The notes below the pieces were generated by a model that worked only from the letters and a program-made list of their open reading frames with translations, was not told where the DNA came from and did no database searches. The position numbers were made by a program, and so were the translations under genes. A DNA stretch of 64,000 nucleotides, taken from positions 1,302,001 through 1,366,000 of the forward strand of contig AP012044.1 in the NCBI GenBank assembly GCA_000283575.1. The letters run 5' to 3'. Each line of letters begins with the position of its first letter. Position 1 is the first letter of the stretch. Shown piece by piece: positions 1 through 8,691 of the stretch. The stretch comes from Oscillibacter valericigenes Sjm18-20. GTDB taxonomy: Bacteria > Bacillota > Clostridia > Oscillospirales > Oscillospiraceae.

Positions 1-462
1 GGGACAATCGCTGCTTCAATCACGCTGGTTGTGTTTTTTGCGGGTTTTATATTTGCCCTGCTTGATTATTCCGGCGCATTTTTGAAAGACGTTGTCATGA
101 AAGTGCCGGTTGGGGTTTACATCGATAGTGTTAAAGTGGATGAGAGCAGCGTTACAATTTGTGGTAAACGAAACACAACGACGCTTAACAGATTTACTGG
201 TAAGTTTGCCATTGCATATGCAAAGAAGACCTGCCGGGAGGGTATGACGGCATGCGTTGATTGGGAGGATCCGGCCTCGGGCTATGAGAGCATCTCCTAT
301 ATGGCTTTCGGCGGCACTTGGGAAAGCGGCGTGCAGAGGAATCTCTATATCTCGGAAGATATGACTCAATTTGCACTGATTCTGGAGGACGGAACCATTC
401 TTGCAACAGATGAATACTATGTGCCGCTGCTGATGCTGGACGATTATTATCCGCTGGAATGA
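1..462 (+). CDS. Hypothetical membrane-anchored protein, 5' truncated
   Basis: The frame is open from the first base of the window, so the true start lies upstream. The first GTG (position 31) falls inside a hydrophobic segment (about residues 1-17 of the visible part), which looks like a signal anchor or the end of a transmembrane helix. The rest is a soluble, probably extracytoplasmic domain with alternating beta-like stretches ending in YYPLE. I recognise no family. It converges on recG, and the roughly 95-base gap between them holds nothing I can name. Confidence 0.55.
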   Translation, partial: GTIAASITLVVFFAGFIFALLDYSGAFLKDVVMKVPVGVYIDSVKVDESSVTICGKRNTTTLNRFTGKFAIAYAKKTCREGMTACVDWEDPASGYESISYMAFGGTWESGVQRNLYISEDMTQFALILEDGTILATDEYYVPLLMLDDYYPLE

Positions 463-558
463 GAATTGATCTTTGCACGGCGAGCTGCCACAGAGCATAT
501 TGAATAAAGAAGATTTATCTTTTTCACCCTCTTTAAATGCTATCCTCATAACCGGTGC

Positions 559-2607
559 TCAGTTCAGCGTTTCCGCGTTTTGGGCGAACAGCTCCGCCAC
601 CCGCGCCGCCGTGGCGGGGCAGGAGGAGAGCTTCGGGTCCTCCGCCAGCAGCGCGACTGCCGCAGACTGCGCCTCCTTCAAAAGAGCCGCGTCGCAGCCG
701 AGGTCCGCCACCCGAAGCCCCGGAAGACCGTGCTGCCGCAGACCGAAAAAGTCGCCCGGGCCACGCAGATGCAGGTCTTCCTCTGCAATTTTGAACCCAT
801 CGCCGGTCTTGGTAATGATCCGCAGACGCTGTCGGGTCTCCTCACTTTTGCTGTCGGAGATCAGAATGCAGTAGGACTTATGGGACCCGCGGCCCACCCG
901 CCCCCGAAGCTGGTGAAGCTGGCTGAGGCCGAACCGCTCCGCGTTCTCCACCACCATCACTGTGGCATTGGGTACGTCCACGCCCACCTCGATCACCGTG
1001 GTGGACACCAGAATGTCCGTCTCCCCGGCGGCAAAGGCGGACATGACCGCCTCCTTTTCCCGCGCTTTCATCTTTCCGTGGACGAAGGCCACCCGCAGAT
1101 CGGGAAAAACCTCCGTCTGGAGCTTTTTGGCGTACTGTGTGACGGCCTTGCGCTCGTCCGGAGTCTCGCCGTTTTCCGAGACCTCCGGGCAGACGATGTA
1201 GCACTGCCGCCCCTCCTCCGCCTGTCTGCGGAGAAAGTCGTACAGCCGCTGACGGTAGCCGCCGGAGACGGCGGAAGTGCCGATCTGCTGACGGCCGGGA
1301 GGCAGCTCGTCAATAATGGATACGTCCAGATCACCGTATAAAATCAGAGCCAGCGTCCGGGGGATGGGCGTGGCGGACATGACCAGCATGTGGGGGCTGT
1401 TCCCCTTGGACGCCAGAGCCGCCCGCTGTCCGACTCCAAAGCGGTGCTGCTCATCCGTCACCACCAGCCCCAGGTCCTGATATTCCACGCTGCCCGAGAT
1501 CAGCGCGTGGGTGCCGATGATAAAATCGATTTCACCCGCCGCCAGCTGGCCGGAGATGGTCCGCTTTGTTTTGGCGGACATGGAGCCGGTCAGCAGGGCG
1601 CAGCTGACGCCCAGCTTCTCCATCATGGGGGCAAGTCCATCGTAGTGTTGCCGGGCCAGAATTTCCGTGGGGGCCATCAGTGCCGCCTGACGGCCGTTTT
1701 TCACGCAGAAGTATACGCAGGCCGCCGCCACCATGGTTTTGCCGGAGCCCACGTCTCCCTGACACAGCCGGTTCATGGGCTTTCCGGAGCGCATGTCCCC
1801 CAGAGCCTCCTCCACGCAGCGCCGCTGGGCGGCGGTGAGCGTAAAGGGTAGGACGCTGTAAAACGCCGCCATGTCCACCTCACGGAAGGGAGGCGTCCGT
1901 ATCTCGTCCCGGCGGGAGCGGAGGCTCCGCAGGCCTATGGTGAACAGAAACAGCTCCTCGAACGCAAGACGCCGGCGGGCCAGATCCAGCGCCTCGGCCG
2001 AGGCGGGAAAATGGATGTTCTCATATGCAAAGCCGATGCGGCAAAGCTGGTGCCCCTGCCGCACAGCGTCCGGCAGCACATCCGGCAGGATATCCTGGCA
2101 GGCGTCCAGCCCCTGCCGGATGGAACGGGACAGAATCAGCTGACTCACTCCGGCGGTGAGCGGGTAGACGGGAACGATGCGGCCCGTCTGCTCTCCGCGG
2201 CCCAGAGGTTCCACCACGGGATTCGTCATCTGGCGGCGGAGAAGATTTCCCTCCGCTCTGCCATAAAAAATATAGGTTTCGCCCGCTTTCAAACTGCTTT
2301 TCAGCCACGCCTGATTGAAAAACGTCACATCCAGCGCGCCGGAGTCATCCACCGCCCGGAGCTTCACCAGTTCCAGCCCCTTGCGGACGCGGGAGAGGGT
2401 GGGCGGTGCGGTGACCATGGCTTCCACGCAGGCGGTCTCGCCGGGCTGGAGGTCCAGGATGTGCTTTATCTGCGTTCGGTCGTCGTAGGCCCGGGGAAAG
2501 TAGGAGATCAGGTCTCGCAGAGTGCGGATGCCCAGCTTTTCCAAAGCTTTGGCCCGCTGGCCGCCGATGCCCCTGATAAATTGTACGTCGGTGCTCAGCT
2601 CCGCCAC
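559..2607 (-). CDS. recG: ATP-dependent DNA helicase RecG
   Basis: RecG remodels stalled replication forks and Holliday junctions. The N-terminal wedge/OB region (about residues 1-150) precedes a superfamily 2 helicase core with Walker A GDVGSGKT near residue 290, the DEQH box near 390, and the C-terminal motifs VSTTVIEVGVDVPNA and LHQLRGRVGRG. Length (about 680 aa) is normal. An upstream in-frame GTG at 2619 exists, but it lies inside the AAAGGTGG ribosome binding site. The GTG at 2607, 8 nt after that site, is the better start. The gene is transcribed alone, downstream of the thyA-folA terminator. Confidence 0.95.
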   Translation of the reverse strand: MAELSTDVQFIRGIGGQRAKALEKLGIRTLRDLISYFPRAYDDRTQIKHILDLQPGETACVEAMVTAPPTLSRVRKGLELVKLRAVDDSGALDVTFFNQAWLKSSLKAGETYIFYGRAEGNLLRRQMTNPVVEPLGRGEQTGRIVPVYPLTAGVSQLILSRSIRQGLDACQDILPDVLPDAVRQGHQLCRIGFAYENIHFPASAEALDLARRRLAFEELFLFTIGLRSLRSRRDEIRTPPFREVDMAAFYSVLPFTLTAAQRRCVEEALGDMRSGKPMNRLCQGDVGSGKTMVAAACVYFCVKNGRQAALMAPTEILARQHYDGLAPMMEKLGVSCALLTGSMSAKTKRTISGQLAAGEIDFIIGTHALISGSVEYQDLGLVVTDEQHRFGVGQRAALASKGNSPHMLVMSATPIPRTLALILYGDLDVSIIDELPPGRQQIGTSAVSGGYRQRLYDFLRRQAEEGRQCYIVCPEVSENGETPDERKAVTQYAKKLQTEVFPDLRVAFVHGKMKAREKEAVMSAFAAGETDILVSTTVIEVGVDVPNATVMVVENAERFGLSQLHQLRGRVGRGSHKSYCILISDSKSEETRQRLRIITKTGDGFKIAEEDLHLRGPGDFFGLRQHGLPGLRVADLGCDAALLKEAQSAAVALLAEDPKLSSCPATAARVAELFAQNAETLN

Positions 2608-2694
2608 AAAGACCGCCACCTTTCAAAAGATCGTCTTTATTATAATCGTTCGCCGTCCGAATGGCAAGGCGGTGGTTGCGTTGTAAGATTAGGA

Positions 2695-2740
2695 CCCGAT
2701 TAAATAACAAAAACGGGCCCCCCGCAGGGAGACCCGTTAC
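2695..2740 (-). terminator. Rho-independent terminator after folA
   Basis: Read on the minus strand, an ACGGG.../...CCCGT stem with a G-rich core and two mismatches is followed by TTTTTGTTATTT. It separates the thyA-folA operon from recG. Confidence 0.75.
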
Positions 2741-2805
2741 AAATTCGTGATTTTCCATTCCCGGGGCGCCCGGTTCTGAGAAGACCGTCCCGGCTAGAAA
2801 AAGGC

Positions 2806-3300
2806 TCAGAGGTTTCGGTTGCGGTATTCAAAAAACCGATAGCTTACGCCGTCCTCCACGATGGGCTCCGACTGGGAGACGATTTTCCAGCAGGACAGCT
2901 TATCCAGATTGGGAAAAAATGTGTCCGCACCCTCGACCGTGGCGTCTACGCGGGTCAGGAAGACCTTTTTGCACCGGGAGAGCATGGACGCGTAAATGCT
3001 GCCGCCCCCCATGACCCACACGTCGTCTGCGGTGGTGTCCACCATATTTAGGGCGGCGTCCACGCTGTGGGCGACCTCCGCGCCCTCCCGGGTAAACTGC
3101 CTGTCGTGAGTGACGATGATGTTGCGCCGTTTGGGCAGCGGTTTTTCACCGGGAAGGGATTCCAGCGTTCGGCGGCCCATAATGACCGTCCCTCCGGTGG
3201 TGAGAACGCGGAAACGCCGCATATCCTCTTTCAGGTGGAACAGCAGATGGTTGTCTTTCCCGATGGCCCAGTCCTGCGCCGCGGATAAGATCGCGTTCAT
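2806..3300 (-). CDS. folA: Dihydrofolate reductase
   Basis: It reduces dihydrofolate to tetrahydrofolate with NADPH, regenerating the cofactor oxidised by the adjacent thymidylate synthase. Visible family signatures are WAIGKDNHLLFHLKEDMRRF (substrate site with the acidic ED pair), TVIMGRRTLESLPG (NADPH binding) and VMGGGSIYASML. Length (164 aa) is typical. The start is an ATG behind GGGAGG at 7 nt spacing. It follows thyA by only 15 nt, so the two are one operon read from the thyA promoter. Confidence 0.95.
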   Translation of the reverse strand: MNAILSAAQDWAIGKDNHLLFHLKEDMRRFRVLTTGGTVIMGRRTLESLPGEKPLPKRRNIIVTHDRQFTREGAEVAHSVDAALNMVDTTADDVWVMGGGSIYASMLSRCKKVFLTRVDATVEGADTFFPNLDKLSCWKIVSQSEPIVEDGVSYRFFEYRNRNL

Positions 3301-3315
3301 GAAAAAGCCTCCCTT

Positions 3316-4146
3316 TCAAATGGCAATGGGAATCTTTGCCTCAAAGAGGGCGGGGGCGTACCCCTCCAGCTTGAAGCTGTCCCGGGTATACTCATAAAAA
3401 TCCGTGACCGACGGGTCTATGGAAAAACGCGGCGCGGCTGTGGGTGTCTGCGTCAGCATTTCTTCAATAATGGGGATATGGCGGTCGTAGATGTGGGCGT
3501 CCGCAATGACATGGACCAATTCCCCGGCCTCCAGACCGGAGACCTGCGCCAGCATATGGACCAGCACGGCGTACTGCACTACATTCCAGTTGTTGGCGGC
3601 CAGCATGTCCTGACTGCGTTGGTTCAAAATGGCATTCAGCGTGTGGCCGGAGACGTTGAAGGTCATGGAGTAGGCGCAGGGGTACAGGTGCATCTCGTGA
3701 AGGTCTTGAAAATTATAAATATTCGTCAGGATACGGCGGCTGGCGGGGTTGTGCTTCAAATCGTACAGCACCCGATCCACCTGGTCAAATTCTCCCTCGG
3801 GGTACTGGTGTTTTACGCCCAGCTGATAGCCGTAGGCTTTCCCGATGGATCCGGTCTCATCTGCCCACTGGTCCCAGATCTTTGCGTTCAGGTCGCGGAC
3901 ATTGTTGGACTTCTTCTGCCAGATCCACAAGAGCTCGTCGATCGCCGTCTTCCAGTAGGTGCGCCGCAGCGTCAAAATGGGGAACTCGGAAGAGAGGTCA
4001 TAGCGGTTTATAAGGCCAAATTTCTTAATCGTATGGGCGGGGGTACCGTCCTCCCAGCGAGGCCGGACCTGCTGGCCCGTGTCCCAGACGCCGTTTTGCA
4101 GGATGTCCCGGCAGTTTTGAATGAAAATCTCGTCCGCGCGGCTCAT
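3316..4146 (-). CDS. thyA: Thymidylate synthase
   Basis: It converts dUMP to dTMP using methylenetetrahydrofolate. The fold signature is continuous: RTYWKTAIDELLWIWQ, WDQWAD, the catalytic-cysteine region HLYPCAYSM (Cys near residue 157), NQRSQDMLAANNWN and the C-terminal tail ending IPIAI. The active-site context differs from the common PPCH and RSCD forms: YPCA replaces PPCH and RSQD replaces RSCD. The ATG at 4146 sits 7 nt after AGGAG; an in-frame ATG 18 nt upstream lacks such a site. It is the first gene of the thyA-folA operon. Confidence 0.92.
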   Translation of the reverse strand: MSRADEIFIQNCRDILQNGVWDTGQQVRPRWEDGTPAHTIKKFGLINRYDLSSEFPILTLRRTYWKTAIDELLWIWQKKSNNVRDLNAKIWDQWADETGSIGKAYGYQLGVKHQYPEGEFDQVDRVLYDLKHNPASRRILTNIYNFQDLHEMHLYPCAYSMTFNVSGHTLNAILNQRSQDMLAANNWNVVQYAVLVHMLAQVSGLEAGELVHVIADAHIYDRHIPIIEEMLTQTPTAAPRFSIDPSVTDFYEYTRDSFKLEGYAPALFEAKIPIAI

Positions 4147-4181
4147 ATGACCACTCCTGTTCATCTTGTCTGTATTTAAAT

Positions 4182-4210
4182 AGTATAACAGACGCCGCCG
4201 CCGGATTCAA
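4182..4210 (-). promoter_or_regulatory. Sigma-A promoter of thyA-folA
   Basis: On the minus strand TTGAAT (4205-4210) and TATACT (4182-4187) are separated by 17 bp, about 35 nt upstream of the thyA start. Confidence 0.75.
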
Positions 4211-4276
4211 CGGTGATTCCCACGGAAAAATCAAAAAAATACCGCATAAAGTTGAAGATATTCGGCAAAATTCCGG

Positions 4277-4305
4277 TTGCAGATGTGCAAAAAGTGCGGT
4301 ATCCT
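4277..4305 (+). promoter_or_regulatory. Possible promoter of the AraC-family gene
   Basis: TTGCAG (4277-4282) and TATCCT (4300-4305) lie 17 bp apart, 120 nt upstream of the regulator gene. The -10 is imperfect, so this is tentative. Confidence 0.4.
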
Positions 4306-4425
4306 GAGAAGTAACGGCTTTGCCGCTGCTTTTTGCGCGCATACGTTTGCCTGCCCCGCCGGGGGCGGGAGTATGGCCGTTCGTGTGGATAGGCCAAGTC
4401 TTGTAAATCAGGGAGGGGACGGACG

Positions 4426-5280
4426 ATGCCGGAGGGACTGGAGGCGGATAAGCGGGGGTATCTTCTGGAGGACTTTCGCCTGTTCCACCTGAAGGATACC
4501 AGCACGAAGACGCTGGAGTATCACTATCATGAATTTGACAAGATCATTCTGCTGCTGGGCGGTAAGGTGACCTATATGGTGGAGGGCGTAACCTATTTCC
4601 TTAAGCCGTGGGATCTGCTGTTGGTACCGCGCAACCAGATTCACCGGGCGGTGATCGACCCGGAGCCCTATGAGCGGATTGTGCTGTGGCTCGGGCGAGA
4701 TTGGATGGATCGGAGGAGCGATCCCGGCGAGCCCCTGTCCGCTTGCTTTGATCTGGCATGCCAGCGCGGTTTTCATCTTCTGCGGACAGACGGGGAGCGC
4801 AGGCCCCTCTATATGCGCCGGTTTCAGGAGCTGGAGGAGGCGCTTCGGACTCAGGAGTACGGCTGCGTCCGGATGGCGGACACCTGCTGTCAGCAGCTTT
4901 TGATCGACGTGAATCGGGACAGTTTGCGGGACCGGACGGCGGAGCGGGAGAAGGACGCATACCGCTCAGACCCGAAGATCGAGGAGATTCTGCGGTATAT
5001 CGCCGGGAATCTGGAGCGGCCGCTGGCGGTGGACGCGCTGGCGGAGCGGTTTTTCCTGAGCCGGTACTACCTGATGCACCGGTTTAAGGAGGTCACCGGC
5101 TACACGGTCCACCAGTACATCAGTCAGAAACGGCTGCTGCTGGCGGGGGAGCTGCTGCGGCAGGGAATGCCGGTGATGAAGGCGGCGGATCAGGCGGGAT
5201 TCGGGGACTATTCTGCGTTTTTACGGGCCTTCCGAGCCACGTTCCACGCCAGCCCCCGGGATTTTCAGCCCCGCCGCTGA
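4426..5280 (+). CDS. AraC-family transcriptional regulator
   Basis: An N-terminal cupin-like sensor domain (about residues 15-110, with HYHEFDKIILLLGGKVTYMVEG and the PWDLLLVPRNQIHRAV turn) precedes a C-terminal double helix-turn-helix (about 190-284). The latter contains LAERFFLSRYYLMHRFKEVTGYTVHQYI and the AraC signature ADQAGFGDYSAFLRAFRATFHASPRDF. Length (284 aa) is standard. The gene is tandem with a MATE exporter 150 nt downstream, and a 24-bp direct repeat lies between them, so control of the exporter is a reasonable inference. The inducer is unknown. Confidence 0.9.
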   Translation: MPEGLEADKRGYLLEDFRLFHLKDTSTKTLEYHYHEFDKIILLLGGKVTYMVEGVTYFLKPWDLLLVPRNQIHRAVIDPEPYERIVLWLGRDWMDRRSDPGEPLSACFDLACQRGFHLLRTDGERRPLYMRRFQELEEALRTQEYGCVRMADTCCQQLLIDVNRDSLRDRTAEREKDAYRSDPKIEEILRYIAGNLERPLAVDALAERFFLSRYYLMHRFKEVTGYTVHQYISQKRLLLAGELLRQGMPVMKAADQAGFGDYSAFLRAFRATFHASPRDFQPRR

Positions 5281-5309
5281 GGAATTCAGCCAGTTCCGCC
5301 TCTTTTACC

Positions 5310-5357
5310 GCGAAGTACCAAGGTAATTTGGCGGTGAAGTACGAAAGACAATGGCCG
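5310..5357. repeat. Two 24-bp direct repeats, possible AraC-type operator
   Basis: GCGAAGTAC (5310-5318) recurs as GTGAAGTAC (5334-5342), 24 bp apart, and the full 24-bp units agree at about 16 positions. AraC-family dimers commonly bind direct repeats, and this pair sits between the regulator gene and the MATE gene. The operator role is an inference. Confidence 0.45.
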
Positions 5358-5428
5358 GGGGGCGGAAATCGGCGGTTGAACTGGCCCGGTGGGCATGACT
5401 TTACAAATATTTAGAGAGAAGATGCAGG

Positions 5429-6778
5429 ATGGGTGGCGTGACTTCAACAAAATTTTCAAATGCGGACCTGCGAAAGCTGATTGTCCCGCTGGTGATAGAA
5501 CAGCTGCTTGCGATTACCGTTGGCCTTGCGGATTCGCTGATGGTAGCACGGGTGGGCGAGGCGGCGGTGTCCGCCGTGTCTCTGGTGGACGCGGTAAATG
5601 TGCTGCTGGTCAGTATGTTTTCCGCTCTGGCCACCGGGGGCGCTGTGGTGGCAGGGCAGTACATGGGTCGCAGGGAGCTGGAAAAGGCCAACCGCGCAGG
5701 GGCGCAGCTTCTGCTGTTCATGGGGGAGTGCGCCGTAGGTATCACGGTACTGCTCTACTGTATCCGCCCCTTTGTGCTCCATGTGGTCTTCGGCCGGATC
5801 GAGGCGGACGTGGCGGCATATGCCAATACCTACTATCTGATCGTAGAGGCGTCCACGGTATTTCTCGCCATCTACAACGCTGGGGCGGCGCTGTTCCGGG
5901 TGATGGGAAACTCCAAAATTTCCATGTGGGTGTCTCTTTGGATGAATGTGATCAACGTGGTGGGCAACGCGGTACTGATTTTTGGTTTTCACCGGGGCGT
6001 GGAGGGTGTCGCCATCCCCACGCTGGTGTCCCGCGCGGTGGCGGCAGTGGCGATGGTGGTCCTGCTGAGAAAACCCACCCTGCCGCTCCACCTGCCGGAG
6101 AAATTCTCCTTCCGCCATGAAAAGGCCATCGTGAAAAACATTCTCCTGCTGGGCGTGCCCAACGGGGTGGAGGGCAGCATGTTCCAGCTGGGAAAACTGC
6201 TGCTGCTCTCGGTGGTCTCCGCCTTCGGCACCGCATCCGTGGCGGCCAACGCCATCGCCAACACCATTGCCAGTTTCCAGATCCTGGCTCCCCAGTCTAT
6301 CGGATTGGGAACGGTAACGGTGGTTTCCCGCTGCGTGGGTGCGGGGGAGTTCTCCGACGCCCGAACCTATACCCGTAAGCTGATGCGCTGGGGTTATGTA
6401 TCTACTCTGGCGACAAACCTGCTGATTTTTGCGCTGCTGCCGCTGCTGCTGTGGCTTTACGACCTTTCGGCGGAGGCAACGGGTTATGCCCGCATTCTTT
6501 TGCTGCTCCACGGGGGCATCAGCGTCCTGATCTGGCCCCTGGCTTTCCAGCTGCCCCAGACCCTCCGCGCCGCGGGCGATACGCGGTTCACCATGCTTGT
6601 GTCCTCCGCGTCCATGTGGACGTTCCGGGTAGTGCTGGGTGTCATTATGGCGAAGAACTTCCAGATGGGCGTTTTGGGGATGTGGGGAGCTATGTTTGTG
6701 GACTGGATTGTGCGCAGTGTCGTGTTTCTCCTGCGTTACCGGGGACACCGATGGGAGAGTAAGGCGCTGAAAGATTGA
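5429..6778 (+). CDS. MATE-family multidrug efflux transporter
   Basis: A 449-residue integral membrane protein with about 12 hydrophobic segments arranged as two similar halves, as in MATE cation/drug antiporters. It starts with KLIVPLVIEQLLAITVGLADSLMVARVGEAAVSAVSLVD, the first-repeat signature of the family (PxxxxQ/E in helix 1 and the D/S MV region). The ATG at 5429 is used; its ribosome binding site is only moderate (AGAGAAG). Substrate cannot be read from sequence. Possibly controlled by the upstream AraC protein. Confidence 0.9.
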   Translation: MGGVTSTKFSNADLRKLIVPLVIEQLLAITVGLADSLMVARVGEAAVSAVSLVDAVNVLLVSMFSALATGGAVVAGQYMGRRELEKANRAGAQLLLFMGECAVGITVLLYCIRPFVLHVVFGRIEADVAAYANTYYLIVEASTVFLAIYNAGAALFRVMGNSKISMWVSLWMNVINVVGNAVLIFGFHRGVEGVAIPTLVSRAVAAVAMVVLLRKPTLPLHLPEKFSFRHEKAIVKNILLLGVPNGVEGSMFQLGKLLLLSVVSAFGTASVAANAIANTIASFQILAPQSIGLGTVTVVSRCVGAGEFSDARTYTRKLMRWGYVSTLATNLLIFALLPLLLWLYDLSAEATGYARILLLLHGGISVLIWPLAFQLPQTLRAAGDTRFTMLVSSASMWTFRVVLGVIMAKNFQMGVLGMWGAMFVDWIVRSVVFLLRYRGHRWESKALKD

Positions 6779-6866
6779 CGAAGCGGATCGAAATTTCTCA
6801 GCACTGTTGTAAATGCCATTTTACAGTTTAGTAAATTGTGATATTCTAATATAGAAGAGCGCTAAT

Positions 6867-6904
6867 AAAACCCGGAGAGCGCTCTGCGGCACTCTCCGGG
6901 TTGA
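6867..6904 (-). terminator. Terminator between convergent MATE and symporter genes
   Basis: AACCCGGAGAG pairs with CTCTCCGGGTT around a 12-nt loop. The T run (TTTTATTAG) is on the minus-strand side, so it ends the symporter transcript; the stem may act in both directions. Confidence 0.8.
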
Positions 6905-6924
6905 TGGACGCTAAAATGGCTGTT

Positions 6925-8487
6925 TTACCTGAGTGCTTCTTTCCTCTTGGGTGAGGTGAACGCAGCGATTAGAGCGATTATCAGAACAATGACACCGATC
7001 ACATAGCCGATTCTGGTAGCGCCCTTACCGAAGAAAGACGCGATTTGGCCGGAGAGGACCAGCAGCATGCCCAGCGGTACGATGATCTTCAAGCAGAAGG
7101 AGAAGAAGCCGTCGACACCGGTACCGTAACCGGAGTGAAGTTCGTCCAGCATGCTCTTGGGCTGGATTTCCCAACCGATCATAACGCTCATCAGCAGCGC
7201 GCCCAGAGGCATTGCAAGACCCTCGGAGAGCATATCCATGAAGTCCAGCCAGCAGTCATTCCAGCCGGCGTATTTGGTCATGCCGTCCACTACAACGGCT
7301 GTTGTCTCTTTAAAGGGAACGGGGATGCCGTTGGAGCCGAGACCGTCCACAGCCACGATGCTGGCTTCTACCAGAATGGCAATGCAGACGATCAGAACGA
7401 TCTTGGGACGGTTGGATTTTTTGCCCTGCTGGGCCGCCCGATCCACGAAGAACGTGGTGACCACTTCAATCAGAGAGATGGCGGAGGAAATGGCGGCGAT
7501 CAGCACCAGCAGGTAGAAGATAACGCCGAACAAAGAGCCGATGCTGCCCATGCTGTTGAACACGTTTTGCAGCGTGATGAACAGGAGGCTGGGCCCGCCC
7601 AGAGCGATCTCGCTCACGGGGATGCCCTGCTGGATGCCGTAGGCCACGGCAGCCGGGATGACGGCGATGCCGGCCATAACGGCGACTAAGGTATCGGCGA
7701 TAACGATGATGCCGGAATTCTTGACCAGATTTTCCTTCTTATCGAGGTAAGAACCATAAGTAATCATGGCGCCCATGGCCAGAGACAGGGAGAAGAACAT
7801 CTGACCGCCGGCGGTTGAAATAACGGTGCCGAGGTTGGGAGCGGAATCGATGAAGCCGCCTGCCACCGCGTAGCCGGGAACGAACATGAACTTCAGACCC
7901 TCAACAGCACCCTCCATGGAAAGACTCTTGATGATGATAATGACCAGCATCACGAACAGGGCGGGCATGCCGACGTTGTTGAATTTCTCAATGCCGCCGG
8001 AGATGCCGCCGCGGTTGATGAGGTAGCAGATTACCAGGAACAGCACGGTGAAGACGACGCAGCCCCAGGGATTCGTCAGCATGGAGCCGAACAGGTCGCC
8101 GCCTGGAATCGCTTCGGATTGGAAGGCCAGATCGCTCAGATTCAGAGCCATGTACTCAATACAGTAGCCGCCAAGCACGGAATAGAAGCTCATGATGACG
8201 AACGGAGAAAAGACAGCCAGCCAACCGATCCATTTGAACCGGCTGGACACTGCGTGGTACGCGCCGATGGGTCCGGTTCCCGTTTTGCGGCCCAGCGCAA
8301 GCTCCGACATCATGATGGTGAAGCCCACGAAGACCGCCAGCAGCAGATAGACGATCAGGAAGGTGAATCCCCCTGATTTGCCCATCTTGTAGGGAAAGCC
8401 CCAAATGTTGCCAAGGCCGACGGCCGAGCCGATTGCCGCCAGCAGGAAGCCAATATTACTTCCCCAACTGCCTCTCTCATTTTCCAC
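6925..8487 (-). CDS. Sodium-dependent transporter, NSS/SNF family
   Basis: A sodium-coupled amino acid/neurotransmitter-type symporter of 520 residues with about 11-12 membrane helices. Helix 1 carries the sodium- and substrate-site motif GSAVGLGNIWGFPYKMGKSGG. The segment GGQMFFSLSLAMGAMITYGSYL matches the unwound helix 6 of LeuT-like proteins. The start is GTG at 8487 behind AGAGGGG; an internal ATG seven nt on is out of frame. The substrate is not predictable. It is a single-gene transcript from a near-consensus promoter. Confidence 0.93.
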   Translation of the reverse strand: MENERGSWGSNIGFLLAAIGSAVGLGNIWGFPYKMGKSGGFTFLIVYLLLAVFVGFTIMMSELALGRKTGTGPIGAYHAVSSRFKWIGWLAVFSPFVIMSFYSVLGGYCIEYMALNLSDLAFQSEAIPGGDLFGSMLTNPWGCVVFTVLFLVICYLINRGGISGGIEKFNNVGMPALFVMLVIIIIKSLSMEGAVEGLKFMFVPGYAVAGGFIDSAPNLGTVISTAGGQMFFSLSLAMGAMITYGSYLDKKENLVKNSGIIVIADTLVAVMAGIAVIPAAVAYGIQQGIPVSEIALGGPSLLFITLQNVFNSMGSIGSLFGVIFYLLVLIAAISSAISLIEVVTTFFVDRAAQQGKKSNRPKIVLIVCIAILVEASIVAVDGLGSNGIPVPFKETTAVVVDGMTKYAGWNDCWLDFMDMLSEGLAMPLGALLMSVMIGWEIQPKSMLDELHSGYGTGVDGFFSFCLKIIVPLGMLLVLSGQIASFFGKGATRIGYVIGVIVLIIALIAAFTSPKRKEALR

Positions 8488-8523
8488 AGATAGCCCCTCT
8501 TTCTTAAATGGATTTCTGGCTAA

Positions 8524-8552
8524 AATATACTATGAATAAAGTGTGAAGTCAA
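8524..8552 (-). promoter_or_regulatory. Sigma-A promoter of the NSS symporter
   Basis: On the minus strand TTGACT (8547-8552) and TATATT (8524-8529) are 17 bp apart, about 40 nt before the GTG start. Confidence 0.8.
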
Positions 8553-8691
8553 GGGAAAGCCGTAAAAAGTATACAAAACATTTTCACATATTTGTGATGG
8601 AATTAACAGAATGCACAAAGCACAGAGAAAAAAGACTGCGTTTGCAAGGTGGACAGCCGTCTTCCGGCAAACGGGGAAAGGATCTAAAAGC

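Noticed and set aside
580-1341. 253-codon plus-strand ORF antisense to recG
   Set aside because: Overlaps a certain recG, composition typical of an antisense shadow, no start signal.
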